In this document: piece after piece, positions 9,486 to 18,165 of the stretch | Numbering within the stretch: the first letter of the stretch is position 1 | How the letters are laid out: each line of letters starts with the position of its first letter | Source: Caldilineaceae bacterium | Lineage (GTDB): Bacteria; Chloroflexota; Anaerolineae; Caldilineales; Caldilineaceae | DNA length: 64,000 nucleotides | Reading direction: 5' to 3' | Assembly (NCBI GenBank): GCA_020634755.1 | Contig: JACKBC010000033.1 | Location: forward strand, 14,107-78,106 | Notes under the pieces: model-generated | Told to the model about the DNA's origin: nothing | What the model saw: the letters and a program-made list of their open reading frames with translations, nothing else | Databases searched by the model: none | Position numbers and translations under genes: made by a program

Positions 9486-9652
9486 AAATAAATCGGTAAA
9501 TGACGGCGCTGGTTGATGGAAATTAACCAATTAAATCGGGAAACGACGGCACTGGTTGAAACCAGCGCCTATCAGCCAAAGTACGCTAAAGCGCACTCTA
9601 GCAATAGCCTGCTTTAACGGGCTTTCTCTGGCAGACGCAGGCTGGTGGATAT
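9486..9652 (+). repeat. Family-2 multi-hairpin repeat, copy A
   Basis: Two direct copies of a 50-bp unit beginning AATCGG.AAA.GACGGC and reading CTGGTTGA, followed by GCTGGTT-AACCAGC type hairpin, an AAGTACGCT/AGCGCACT imperfect hairpin and an AGCCTGCTT/GGGCTT hairpin. Closely matching copies are at 26041-26217 (same strand) and 32293-32410 (opposite strand). Confidence 0.75.
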
Positions 9653-9660
9653 TAACGAAA

Positions 9661-9800
9661 TAATCCGGTAAACGCCTGGGGCTAAAGCGCCCAGGCTGAT
9701 AGAGGAAGCTGCGCTAAAGCGCACTCTGGTTTAGCCCGCTTTAGCGGGGCTTCTCTTATCAGCCCCAGGGCTTCAGCCTGGGGGCGTGGTTTACCGAACC
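9661..9800. repeat. Large nested palindrome related to family 2
   Basis: GGTAAAC at 9667 pairs with GTTTACC near 9789. Inside, a GCCTGGGGCT...AGGCTGAT arm pairs with ATCAGCCCCAGG...GCCTGGGGGC, and GCTAAAGCGCACTCT plus a TTTAGCCCGCTTTAGCGGGGC hairpin sit in the centre. Together with the preceding copy it accounts for nearly all of the 464-bp gap 9441-9904; I see no gene there. Confidence 0.7.
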
Positions 9801-9904
9801 TAGTTCATAACATTCATCAGCCTGTGGCTTCAAGTACCGAAACAATTTATGAATGTTCATAAGCGCACTGCATCCCAACGCCTTGAGCTGGTTTCCTTTA
9901 GATT

Positions 9905-10786
9905 TTACCGCACCTCAAACAGATAGAGCCGCGCTTCGGCGTCGCTGACCACGTAAAGATGGCTGTTGGTGGGGTCAAAGGCCACACCTTCAGCCTTTTC
10001 AATTTCTTGCGTACGTCCGTCCAGGGTATAGGCAAGGGCCATGCTCTCCAGCACCCGATTGGCGTTCCAGTCATAAAGAAACAGACGCCGACCGCGGTCG
10101 CTCACAATCCAAAAATTGTGGCGCGTGGCATCATAAAAGAGGCCCGAAAAATCGAGTTCAAAGTCGGAAACGCTGTTGTCGACAAAGCCATTTTGACGAT
10201 TGAGCCGCTTGTGTGCCAAAATTGTGCTTAGGTCTGCCGACAGCTCCAACAATAGACCGGGCTCGCCCTCTTTCAACACAAAAATGGTGTTGGATTCACT
10301 GTTCCAGGCCACCCCTTCCAACCCTTTGTTCTGGTCGCTGGCGGCAAAATCAGCGGCCACCGACGCGTATCCCGACAGTTCAGCCAGACGTTTTTGCTGT
10401 ACCAGCTTGTGTGTCGCCACGTCGATCAGAATAAGCTGGTTGCCCTCTTCTTTGACCGTCAAGAGAAAGGCGCCGGTGGGGTCCAACGTAATACCCTCTA
10501 GCCCTTTGTCGGCAATATCAAACGACTGCGCCCTGTTCAATTTGCCTTGTAGCGTTACCTGAAATATCTTCTGCGCATTATCGCTCACCGTCCACAGCGC
10601 ATCACCCGCTGGCGTCAGCGTCAGCCCGGAAGGCTCGCTTAGATCTTCTGCCTTGTTTTTTATATCGAAACGGTCGATGTACACTAGCTGCACACCCGAT
10701 CTTTGCCCGGTGCGGATACAGCCCGTTAATAGACAGATCGCGGCCAGCAGTAGACCCAGGAGTTGGAAAGAGCTACGCATGATCAT
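9905..10786 (-). CDS. SdiA-regulated-type beta-propeller lipoprotein
   Basis: A 293-aa lipoprotein: start MIMRSSFQLL, hydrophobic stretch, lipobox LTGC near residue 22. The mature part consists of beta-propeller blades (EPSGLTLTP.GDALWTVSDN, KGLEGITLDPTGAFLLT, GLEGVAWNSESNTIFVLKEG, KAEGVAFDP). This matches the SdiA-regulated protein family, whose members bind or hydrolyse unknown ligands on the cell surface. Start codon choice lies between ATG at 10786 and 10780; both overlap the ATG of the divergent phosphoesterase gene. No good ribosome-binding site is visible for either. Longer in-frame starts exist but would remove the signal from the N-terminus. Confidence 0.8.
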   Translation of the reverse strand: MIMRSSFQLLGLLLAAICLLTGCIRTGQRSGVQLVYIDRFDIKNKAEDLSEPSGLTLTPAGDALWTVSDNAQKIFQVTLQGKLNRAQSFDIADKGLEGITLDPTGAFLLTVKEEGNQLILIDVATHKLVQQKRLAELSGYASVAADFAASDQNKGLEGVAWNSESNTIFVLKEGEPGLLLELSADLSTILAHKRLNRQNGFVDNSVSDFELDFSGLFYDATRHNFWIVSDRGRRLFLYDWNANRVLESMALAYTLDGRTQEIEKAEGVAFDPTNSHLYVVSDAEARLYLFEVR

Positions 10787-11906
10787 CCACCCATTAAGCC
10801 GTCTGATTGTTTGCATATTTGTTACCATTTTTGGCGTTGGCCTGGTCAATCGCTGCGCGCCGCTTGAGGCGCCACCCCAAACACTGCCGCTGGAAAACGC
10901 GGTGGGTGGAGCCGGCACATTGGGAGAACGCGCGTCATCTGCCGACCGCATTGCGGCTGATCCCAATGTGAAAGTGGCCTTTATTGGCGACTCGGATGAT
11001 GGTGATGATTTTGGGCGCGTCATCCAGCTGATACAAAAAGAAGGCGTCGATCTGGTGCTGCATCAGGGCGACTTTTCCTACGCCAATGGGCCCACCGATG
11101 AATGGTTGGCAGCCGTAGGTCAACTGGATACCGCTATTCCCTATTTGGGCGCCGACGGCAACCACGATCACTGGAATCGCTACGTTTCATTTTTTGAGAC
11201 GCAAGCCCAAAAGCCCGGCGTCGCGCTGACCGCTGGCTCCATTGTGGACGGCAGTTACGCCGTGACCTACAAAGGGCTGCACATCCTCTTTAACCACGAG
11301 GGCGGGGATGTCCCCTTTAACCAACAGGTGCTGACGGACAGCCCGCACATCTGGAAACTTTGCACCTGGCACCACAATCGGCGCGATTTCCAGCCTGGCA
11401 GCAAAGGTGATGAAGTGACGCTGGAGAACTATCAAGCGTGCATCAACGGCGGCGCGCTGATTGCCACGGGCCATGAGCATTCATACAGCCGCAGCTACTC
11501 GCTGCGCGATCTATCGGCTGCACAGCACGGCGCCTATGGCCAGCCCGATGTAATGGAGTTGACGCCAGGCAATCCAGGCAGCAGCTTCTTCTTTGTCAGC
11601 GGGTTGGGTGGACGCAGCCTGCGCGACTATAGCGCCCGCCTACACGATGGTGATGGCTGGTGGGCAACCATCTTTACCGAAGATCGCTATTGCCGCCAGA
11701 CCTGCACAGCATCCGATTTCTCCGCTCAGGATCAAAGCCAGGATATCTCGTCCTACGCATTTACCTTTGGCGCGCTCTTTATCGATTTTGGTGTGGACGA
11801 TGATCCGAACAAAGGCCGCGGCTATTTCAAAACCATCGACGGGGATATTGTGGATGAATTTACCATTGTGGTCAAGCCGAATCAACTTGCCGAATCGCAA
11901 AAATGA
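10779..11906 (+). CDS. Calcineurin-like metallophosphoesterase, exported
   Basis: A 375-aa protein with an N-terminal hydrophobic segment (RLIVCIFVTIFGVGLV) followed by Cys, probably a lipoprotein. Metal-binding motifs of the family in order: GDSDDGDD near residue 70, QGDFSY near 98, GNHDHW near 127, and GHEHSYSRS near 230. The acid-phosphatase-like layout suggests hydrolysis of a phosphate ester outside the cell. A Tyr-rich C-terminal region follows. The ATG at 10779-10781 overlaps the start codon of the divergent gene, so each promoter must lie inside the other gene. A GGAG lies about 17 bases upstream, rather far. An intrinsic terminator follows at 11908. Confidence 0.85.
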   Translation: MIIHPLSRLIVCIFVTIFGVGLVNRCAPLEAPPQTLPLENAVGGAGTLGERASSADRIAADPNVKVAFIGDSDDGDDFGRVIQLIQKEGVDLVLHQGDFSYANGPTDEWLAAVGQLDTAIPYLGADGNHDHWNRYVSFFETQAQKPGVALTAGSIVDGSYAVTYKGLHILFNHEGGDVPFNQQVLTDSPHIWKLCTWHHNRRDFQPGSKGDEVTLENYQACINGGALIATGHEHSYSRSYSLRDLSAAQHGAYGQPDVMELTPGNPGSSFFFVSGLGGRSLRDYSARLHDGDGWWATIFTEDRYCRQTCTASDFSAQDQSQDISSYAFTFGALFIDFGVDDDPNKGRGYFKTIDGDIVDEFTIVVKPNQLAESQK

Positions 11907-11907
11907 A

Positions 11908-11957
11908 AACGCACGCCGAACTGCTCAAACTTCGTGGCAGCTCGGCGTGCGTTTTTT
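11908..11957. terminator. Intrinsic terminator, bidirectional
   Basis: AACGCACGCCGA pairs with TCGGCGTGCGTT and the stem continues with one mismatch into CTGC/GCAG; six T follow on the plus strand. It lies between the convergent phosphoesterase and YeaQ-like genes. Confidence 0.88.
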
Positions 11958-11960
11958 GTC

Positions 11961-12224
11961 TTATCGCTTTACCACACCCACAATGGCCAACAGCACAATG
12001 GCGCCGATGGCGCCGGCAATCAGCGGGTCGGCCACATCCCCCACGTTGAGCACATCTAGCGCATTAAACACCACGCCGCCGAGCAGCCCACCAATAATGC
12101 CGACCACAATGTTGCCAACCATGCCCAGCCCTTTGATCAGCTGGCCCGCTACGACCCCCAAAATTGCGCCGGCAATTAAGCAATAAAGGGAATCAACACT
12201 GAGCAAGAATTCCATGTATTCCAT
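11961..12224 (-). CDS. GlsB/YeaQ/YmgE family small membrane protein
   Basis: An 87-aa protein made of three hydrophobic helices with Gly-rich patterns (GAILGVVAGQLIKG, GIIGGLLGGVVFNAL, GAIGAIVLLAIVGVV). This is the transglycosylase-associated/YeaQ family, small membrane proteins often induced by stress; no enzymatic activity is established. The start at 12224 could also be the ATG three codons in. It shares a terminator with the convergent phosphoesterase gene. Confidence 0.9.
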   Translation of the reverse strand: MEYMEFLLSVDSLYCLIAGAILGVVAGQLIKGLGMVGNIVVGIIGGLLGGVVFNALDVLNVGDVADPLIAGAIGAIVLLAIVGVVKR

Positions 12225-12287
12225 ATTTTGAGCCTTTAAATTGAAACCATGATGACATCGCCAACACGGTTGAGATGCATTTATTTA

Positions 12288-12374
12288 ACTTATGTTACGC
12301 AAGCCTAGCGGAAAGTCGACTCGCTGACGTTCCTGTTTCTCTCAAGCAGGTTGGCTGTCGCTGCGTAACGTGAG
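12288..12374. repeat. Family-3 palindromic element, copy 1
   Basis: ACTTATGTTACGCA at the left end and TGCGTAACGTGAG at the right end are inverted repeats (10 of 13 match). The right end is nearly identical to that of the element at 42279. It occupies the gap before the histidine kinase 3' end. Confidence 0.6.
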
Positions 12375-12385
12375 GTATTCAGAAC

Positions 12386-13876
12386 TTACGATAAATTGGT
12401 TGCCAATCTAACCTGGAATGTCGTGAATTTCCCTTGCTCACTTTCTACTGATATTGCGCCACCATGCGCCTCGGCAATACTCTGCGCAATGGCCAGCCCC
12501 AGTCCACTCCCCGCTTCGCTACGCGAACTATCAACCCGATAAAAGCGGCTGAAGATGTGGGGGATGTGCTGCTGGGCAATGCCAATGCCCGTGTCGCGAA
12601 TGGTAACCACCAGTAACTTCTCGGAACTCGCTTGGGCCGTCACCGTAATTGAACCGTGGGTTGTATACTTGATGGCATTATCTAACAAATTGATAAACAG
12701 TCGGATCAAGTCGTCCCCATCGCCCAATAACAGCAGGTGCTCTGTCGGTACGTGGTAAACAATTTGCAGCCCCTTCTCATCGGCAAGAGATTGCATCGAG
12801 TCGACCACATCCTGCAACAAAAGCGCCAGGTTTAATTCTTCAAACGTGGCTGGATGGTGGGCCGGTATTTCCACATCAGATTCAGCCTGCGCTTGCATGC
12901 GATAGACCCCGTTGCTGACCGAACGCGTCTGCTCTGTGGCATCGGCGCGCGCAAGATGCAGCAGCCCCTCGGTCAGCGTGCGCATATGTTTCGTTTCTTG
13001 GGCCAAATCTGCCAGCGCCTGTTCGTACTCGGCTGGCGCCCGCCGCCGCGCCAATGTACCGTCAATAATGGTCTGCATGGCGGAAAGCGGCGTACGCAAT
13101 TCATGCGAAGCGTCAGCCGTAAATTGCTGCTCGCGCCGAAAACCGTTGTCCAGCCGCGTCAACATGGAATCAAAAGTAGCAGCCAACCGCCCCACTTCAT
13201 CTTCACTGGCGGGTAAATTGAGCCGCGCCGAGAGCGACTGGGTGGACACCTGGCGCGCCGTTTCCGTAATTTGCTTAATGGGGGCCAGGGCGCGCCCAGC
13301 CAAGAAATAGCCACCTGCCCCCGCCGCCGCCGCCACCAGCGGGCCGCCAATCAGCAGCGTGATCAGCAACAAATTGAGCGTGGATTGAATATTGTTTAAA
13401 TTTTGCGCCACCTGTAAAACGCCCAGCACTTCATTGCGATCCACAATCTGCACGCTGTAAATGCGCACTGGATCATGGCTCTCGTCATCTTCAATGGTCA
13501 TAAACTGGCCGGATTGAAACGGGGCATAAAAGTCCGCAGACGGCGTGGGAAAGCCGCCATAAGGTCCATAAGACTCTACCAGCCGGCCATTGAGATCCCA
13601 CGCTTCCATGCTAAAGCCGCGGTCGCGCAGCTGCTCGTACTCAGGCTCCTGCGCCACATCATCAATTGAAACCAGCTCACCGTGACCGCTATCCGCAATA
13701 ATTTGCGCAGCCACCGAGCGCAGCGTATCATCCACCACGGTGGTCAAACTACGCGACATGCTGGCATAGACGAAGATGCTATAGAGAATTAACGCCAACA
13801 GCAGCAGCCCCGCCGTCCACATGGCAAAGCGCGCGCGCAATGTTTTCAAGCGCTTCATGCCTGATCCCTTACTCAT
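12386..13876 (-). CDS. Sensor histidine kinase (HAMP, EnvZ/BaeS type)
   Basis: A 496-aa membrane kinase: helix near 17-38, extracytoplasmic sensor region about 40-165, second helix about 167-193, HAMP about 194-247, dimerisation/phosphorylation box FTADASHELRTPLS with the phospho-acceptor His258, then a catalytic domain with N-box DNAIKYT, DTGIGIA and GSGLGLAI. Residues between the His box and the ATPase domain include an acidic insertion. The ATG at 13876 lies within the stop region of the response regulator gene (ATGAGTAA), so the two are translationally coupled. It probably senses envelope stress or a substrate of the upstream exporters. Confidence 0.93.
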   Translation of the reverse strand: MSKGSGMKRLKTLRARFAMWTAGLLLLALILYSIFVYASMSRSLTTVVDDTLRSVAAQIIADSGHGELVSIDDVAQEPEYEQLRDRGFSMEAWDLNGRLVESYGPYGGFPTPSADFYAPFQSGQFMTIEDDESHDPVRIYSVQIVDRNEVLGVLQVAQNLNNIQSTLNLLLITLLIGGPLVAAAAGAGGYFLAGRALAPIKQITETARQVSTQSLSARLNLPASEDEVGRLAATFDSMLTRLDNGFRREQQFTADASHELRTPLSAMQTIIDGTLARRRAPAEYEQALADLAQETKHMRTLTEGLLHLARADATEQTRSVSNGVYRMQAQAESDVEIPAHHPATFEELNLALLLQDVVDSMQSLADEKGLQIVYHVPTEHLLLLGDGDDLIRLFINLLDNAIKYTTHGSITVTAQASSEKLLVVTIRDTGIGIAQQHIPHIFSRFYRVDSSRSEAGSGLGLAIAQSIAEAHGGAISVESEQGKFTTFQVRLATNLS

Positions 13877-14549
13877 CCTGCCCTTGGTCCGACAGACGAT
13901 ACCCGGCGCCGCGCACCGTATGAATTAATTTGGTCTCAAACGGGTCATCGATCTTGCGGCGCAGGTTGCGAATATACACATCCACTACATTGGACTGATT
14001 ATACACATCATAATTCCACACCGACTCGGCAATCTCCGTACGCGTCAGCACGCAATAGGGCTCGCGAATCAAACATTCCAGCACAGCAAATTCCTTGGAG
14101 GTCAGATTGATGATGGCGCCGCCGCGCATCACTACCCGCGTGCGTGGATCTAACGTCAGGTTGGACAGTTTCAGAACCGATGTCTTGGTGCTGTGGCGAC
14201 GCGCCAGCGCGCGCAAGCGCGCCAACAGCTCCTTTAACTCAAATGGCTTCACCAGATAATCATCAGCGCCGGCATCCAGCCCCATGACGCGATCATCCAC
14301 CGTATCGCGCGCCGTCAGCATGAGGATGGCGGCCTGGTTGCCCTGTCGGCGCAGACGGCGGCAGACGGCTATCCCATCAATCTCGGGCAGCATCACGTCC
14401 AGCACAATCAAATCAAAGCGCACCACTTCCGCCCACGCCAGCGCCTCCTGCCCATCATGCGCCAGATCTACGGCATATCCCTGTTCTTGCAGCGCGCGCT
14501 TGAGATAGCTGGATACATTGGGCTGATCTTCAACTATCAATACGCGCAT
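13869..14549 (-). CDS. OmpR/PhoB-family response regulator
   Basis: A 226-aa regulator. The ATG at 14549 has AGGAAAGGAAG just upstream; a longer frame exists but has no site. Receiver domain with acidic pocket ED8-9, phospho-acceptor Asp51 (VLDVMLP), Thr and Lys (VKPF) in conserved places. The C-terminal winged helix ends with the usual VDVYIRNLRRKID ... TVRGAGYRL. It is followed by its kinase and preceded by exporter genes on the same strand, so it probably controls them; direct repeats near 22079 are one possible target type. Confidence 0.95.
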   Translation of the reverse strand: MRVLIVEDQPNVSSYLKRALQEQGYAVDLAHDGQEALAWAEVVRFDLIVLDVMLPEIDGIAVCRRLRRQGNQAAILMLTARDTVDDRVMGLDAGADDYLVKPFELKELLARLRALARRHSTKTSVLKLSNLTLDPRTRVVMRGGAIINLTSKEFAVLECLIREPYCVLTRTEIAESVWNYDVYNQSNVVDVYIRNLRRKIDDPFETKLIHTVRGAGYRLSDQGQDE

Positions 14550-14654
14550 GGTTGGCTTCCTTTCCTTGTAGGCAACGGCAATCTCGTCTTCTCCTTTCAA
14601 AGGCCCATGGGTCACATTCTACTGATTATACAATGACTCCAACGAAAGCGATAG

Positions 14655-16622
14655 CTAATTGCGAAATGCCTCCACCGGTTCTAACTGCGCGGCGCGGATG
14701 GCGGGATAGGCGCCAGACACAAGGCCAATCGCGCCGCCCAGCAGCGGCGCCACCAATGGCGCAGACGGGTCCAGCACCGGCGTCCACAATTGATATGCCG
14801 CCACCGCCACCACAATCAGCACGCCCAAGCTGGCGCCCAAAATGCCGCCGATGATGCCCAACGTGGCGCTTTCCAGCAAAAACTGGGCCGCAATGTGGGC
14901 GCGCGTCGCGCCAATGGCCCGGCGCAAACCGATTTCACCAATACGTTCCAATACGGAGACCAGCGTCATATTACCAATGCCAATGGCGCCCACAATCAGC
15001 GACAGCCCGCCAAACAGCAGAAACATTACGTTTAAATCGCCCTGTACGGCATCGCGCACGCGTTGTGGCTCGGGCGGGAATTCCACCTTGAGCAACGTGG
15101 GCGCGTCGGGGCGCAAGGCCAGGGGCGCTTGCTCTACCAGCAGCGGCGTCGCGCCAATGTGCGTCTCGATCATCACCATGCCCGGGCCATTTAGCCCAAA
15201 GTCGCGGCGGGCCGTCCCCTCGGGAATCACGACAGCGCTCAGCAGATCGGGCTGGCGCGCCACGCCGCGTAAAATGCCAATGACCAGGTAGAGCTGATCG
15301 CCAATGGTAATGGCCGGCAACTGCGCCACATTGACAATGCCCAGCCGCTGCGCCGCAATTGGCCCCAGCACGGCCACGCGATCGGCGCGTAAAGATTGCC
15401 CCACATCCAGCAGCCGTCCTCGCATCAACTCGGCCCGTACAGCCTCAAAAAGCCCCGGCGACGCCGCCTGCACCGACATTCTAAACGCGGTCTGGCGCTG
15501 TGGGTCCTTTACCGGCGAGGCGCTGACCAGCGCATCACCAACGTCCACTTCGCTCAGCGTACCGGCGGCAGCCACGCCATTAAGCCGCATGAGCCGCGCC
15601 TCGGCATCCCATGGAATCACCTGCAATTGGCTCTCCAGCGCCGCGGCTTGCGCCGTCACAATGATTTCGGTAGCGGCCAATTCGTCAAACTGACTGATTA
15701 TGCGGTTGCTGGCCGTGCGCGAAATGCCTAACGTGGCCACCAGCGCCGTTAGGCCAATCACTACGCCCAGCACGGTCAGCATCATGCGGCCGGGGCGAGC
15801 AAACATGCCGGCAACGGCCTCATCCAGCAGATCGGCCGGCCTTATGCCGGAACGGCTTATTTTGCCCGGGGATGCAGGTGCAGAACCGTCAGCCTTGGGC
15901 AACGGAGACGGGGCCGTGCCCACTGCTTCCTTTAACGTACCATCCACAATGTGCACGCGGCGATGAGCGCGCTGGGCCACATGTTCATCATGGGTCACCA
16001 CCAAAATCGTCAGGCCCTGCCCATTGAGGTCAGCCAGCAAATCCAGAATATGGTTGGTCGACTTCGAATCCAGGTTGCCAGTTGGCTCATCACAAAGCAG
16101 CAGGCTGGGGGAATCGACCAGCGCACGAGCAATGGCTACGCGCTGCCGTTCACCACCGGACAGGGTGGTCGGCAGAAAATCCACGCGGTGGCTCAACCCC
16201 ACTCTTTCCAGCGCCGCCAAGGCCCGCGTCCGCCGCCCCTGTCGAGCCTGGCGCCGATAGATTTCAGCCAGCATCACATTTTCCAGCACCGAGCGATGGG
16301 CCAACAGATGAAACGACTGAAAGACAAAACCAATGTAGCGGCTGCGCAACCCGGCGCGCTGACCATCGCTCAAGGCCGCCGTGTCTATACCCTCAAACAG
16401 ATATGTACCGCTGGTGGGTCGATCCAGGCAGCCCAGAATGTTGAGCAGCGTGGACTTGCCGGCCCCGGACGGCCCGGTAATGGCCAGCCATTCGCCCGCC
16501 GCTACCCGCAGGTTGATGGCGTTGAGCGCTTGCACCACCGATTCATGCCCGAACTGGCGGCTGACTTGATTCAGTTCAAGAATAAGGCGATGATTCGGCG
16601 CGTCTGATTTACTCTTCACCAT
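14655..16622 (-). CDS. MacB-type ABC exporter: ATPase fused to permease
   Basis: A 655-aa protein. The N-terminal ATPase domain has Walker A GPSGAGKS near residue 52, signature LSGGERQR near 158, and Walker B LLLCDEPTGNLD. A proline-rich linker follows, then a first transmembrane helix near 275, a periplasmic core-type domain, and three C-terminal helices of the FtsX type ending in the EPVEAFRN tail typical of MacB. This is a mechanotransmission exporter that works with a membrane-fusion protein. The gene overlaps the end of its adaptor gene by 14 bp (16609-16622). Confidence 0.93.
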   Translation of the reverse strand: MVKSKSDAPNHRLILELNQVSRQFGHESVVQALNAINLRVAAGEWLAITGPSGAGKSTLLNILGCLDRPTSGTYLFEGIDTAALSDGQRAGLRSRYIGFVFQSFHLLAHRSVLENVMLAEIYRRQARQGRRTRALAALERVGLSHRVDFLPTTLSGGERQRVAIARALVDSPSLLLCDEPTGNLDSKSTNHILDLLADLNGQGLTILVVTHDEHVAQRAHRRVHIVDGTLKEAVGTAPSPLPKADGSAPASPGKISRSGIRPADLLDEAVAGMFARPGRMMLTVLGVVIGLTALVATLGISRTASNRIISQFDELAATEIIVTAQAAALESQLQVIPWDAEARLMRLNGVAAAGTLSEVDVGDALVSASPVKDPQRQTAFRMSVQAASPGLFEAVRAELMRGRLLDVGQSLRADRVAVLGPIAAQRLGIVNVAQLPAITIGDQLYLVIGILRGVARQPDLLSAVVIPEGTARRDFGLNGPGMVMIETHIGATPLLVEQAPLALRPDAPTLLKVEFPPEPQRVRDAVQGDLNVMFLLFGGLSLIVGAIGIGNMTLVSVLERIGEIGLRRAIGATRAHIAAQFLLESATLGIIGGILGASLGVLIVVAVAAYQLWTPVLDPSAPLVAPLLGGAIGLVSGAYPAIRAAQLEPVEAFRN

Positions 16623-18057
16623 TTTCCATCCCGATCAACACCAGCTGTCCAGGAGAGAGTGCGCCCTCCAGCGGCGCGATCTCTACAAAGCCGGCGGTGG
16701 CTAATCCCGGCGTCACCGCCACTGTTTCAAGCGCCCCGTTGAGATCGACCTGAATGTGCGAAACGCCATCGGCACTCATGGTCAACGCGCTAATGGGCGC
16801 CACAATAACAGCGCCGCTGGTCGACTGTACGGGGATGGTCAAGCGCAGCGAGAACCCTTCCAACGCCGTATCCGTCTCATCTACATGGGTCTCAAAGTAG
16901 ATGTGAAACCCATCCACCCCATCGGTGCCCGGCGCATCGGCCACCCGCGCCACAACACCCGTTGCCGCAACGCCCAATTCGCGTTCGTCAATCTGTACCG
17001 CCATTCCGGGCTGTACCAGCGACGCTTCATCCAGCGGTAGGGACGAATCGATTGAAAGCTGATTATTGGTCACCGTTAACAGCGCGCCCTGTGCGGGATC
17101 ACCCACGGCGGCGTTGACCTGCTCGATGCGCACCGGCAGATTGGGCAAAAATATCAACTCATCAGCCGGAAGCTGTATATCGGTTATCTGCTGAATCGCC
17201 GCCAATTCGGCCTGAAGGCTATCCACCTGCGCCTCCAGGCGGTCAACGGCGCGGGCGGCGGCATTCTGCGCATTGAGCGCGATCTGTACCGCTGCTTCCC
17301 CCTGTAATTGGGCCGCTTGGGTGGCCATTTCGTCCAGGGCCACCTGTGGAGCAGCGGCTTCCGTGGTGGCTGCTACCTGTGCCTCTGCCAGGGCGGCGGC
17401 GGCGCGGGCGGCTTCTACAGCAATAGGCGCGGCGGCCAGTTCATCCTGTGCAGCGGTCAGTTCGTCCCGGGCAGTGGCCAATTCTTCCGCTAAATTATGC
17501 AGCTGCGCGCGCTGCTCTGCCGTGGGTTCAAATGGTGACCAGCCGGCGGCGTTATACCAATCCGCCACGGCGGCGCTGGTATCAGCGTCAAACCGGCCAT
17601 CCACTTTGCCTGGGGCAAAACCCAACCGGGCCAAAGCCTCCTCAAGCTGTTGCACATCTTGGCCCTGCACCCCCGGTGTTAGATCGCGAAAGACCGGTAC
17701 TGCGCCCAAAAACAGAAAAACGGGCCGGCCCGATGCTGAGAGCAGCACGTCTCCTTCCTGCAGCTGCTGACCACGGTGCGGTGCGGTAGTGATGACGCCG
17801 GCGCGCTCCTTAAGCGCCGATGGCGCCAACGAAACTTCCTGCGGTAGACCAAAGCGGGCCATCCCGCGCGTAACAATATTGGCAGAAAGCACCCGCTCTT
17901 CCAGCGGCGCTAGAATGGGCGCAGGCGTGGGCGGCGCCGTGCGCGCGGCTGCTTCTGCTGGAGATTGAATCAACGTGCCGGCGAGCCAGCCAGCCACCGC
18001 CGCCAGCACCACCAAAAGCAGCACGACGGCCAACGATACACTTCGTTTTTGACGCAT
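16609..18057 (-). CDS. HlyD/MacA-type adaptor with peptidoglycan-binding domain
   Basis: A 482-aa membrane-anchored adaptor. GAGGAAAGA precedes the ATG at 18057. One N-terminal helix (VVLLLVVLAAVAGWLAG), then strands of the barrel/lipoyl region, a peptidoglycan-binding type-1 domain (TPGVQGQDVQQLEEALARLG ... GRFDADTSAAVADW, about residues 120-175), a long Ala/Glu/Gln-rich coiled-coil hairpin (about 185-290), and a C-terminal barrel. The peptidoglycan-binding insertion is common in adaptors of cells with thick walls or no outer membrane. It forms the partner of the overlapping MacB-like gene. Confidence 0.88.
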   Translation of the reverse strand: MRQKRSVSLAVVLLLVVLAAVAGWLAGTLIQSPAEAAARTAPPTPAPILAPLEERVLSANIVTRGMARFGLPQEVSLAPSALKERAGVITTAPHRGQQLQEGDVLLSASGRPVFLFLGAVPVFRDLTPGVQGQDVQQLEEALARLGFAPGKVDGRFDADTSAAVADWYNAAGWSPFEPTAEQRAQLHNLAEELATARDELTAAQDELAAAPIAVEAARAAAALAEAQVAATTEAAAPQVALDEMATQAAQLQGEAAVQIALNAQNAAARAVDRLEAQVDSLQAELAAIQQITDIQLPADELIFLPNLPVRIEQVNAAVGDPAQGALLTVTNNQLSIDSSLPLDEASLVQPGMAVQIDERELGVAATGVVARVADAPGTDGVDGFHIYFETHVDETDTALEGFSLRLTIPVQSTSGAVIVAPISALTMSADGVSHIQVDLNGALETVAVTPGLATAGFVEIAPLEGALSPGQLVLIGMENGEE

Positions 18058-18085
18058 TCTTTCCTCGCGATCTGCGTTGCGGAAT

Positions 18086-18161
18086 ATGGGATTAGGCATA
18101 CGGGACACGGCAGACCACGCGCCTCACTTGCTGTATTCCGTATGCTGTCACCTTATCCCAT
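18086..18161. repeat. Intercistronic palindrome inside the exporter operon
   Basis: ATGGGAT (18086-18092) and GCATACGG (18096-18103) are matched in order by CCGTATGC (18138-18145) and ATCCCAT (18155-18161). It separates the lipoprotein and adaptor genes and could lower read-through or protect the upstream message. Confidence 0.6.
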
Positions 18162-18165
18162 CGCC

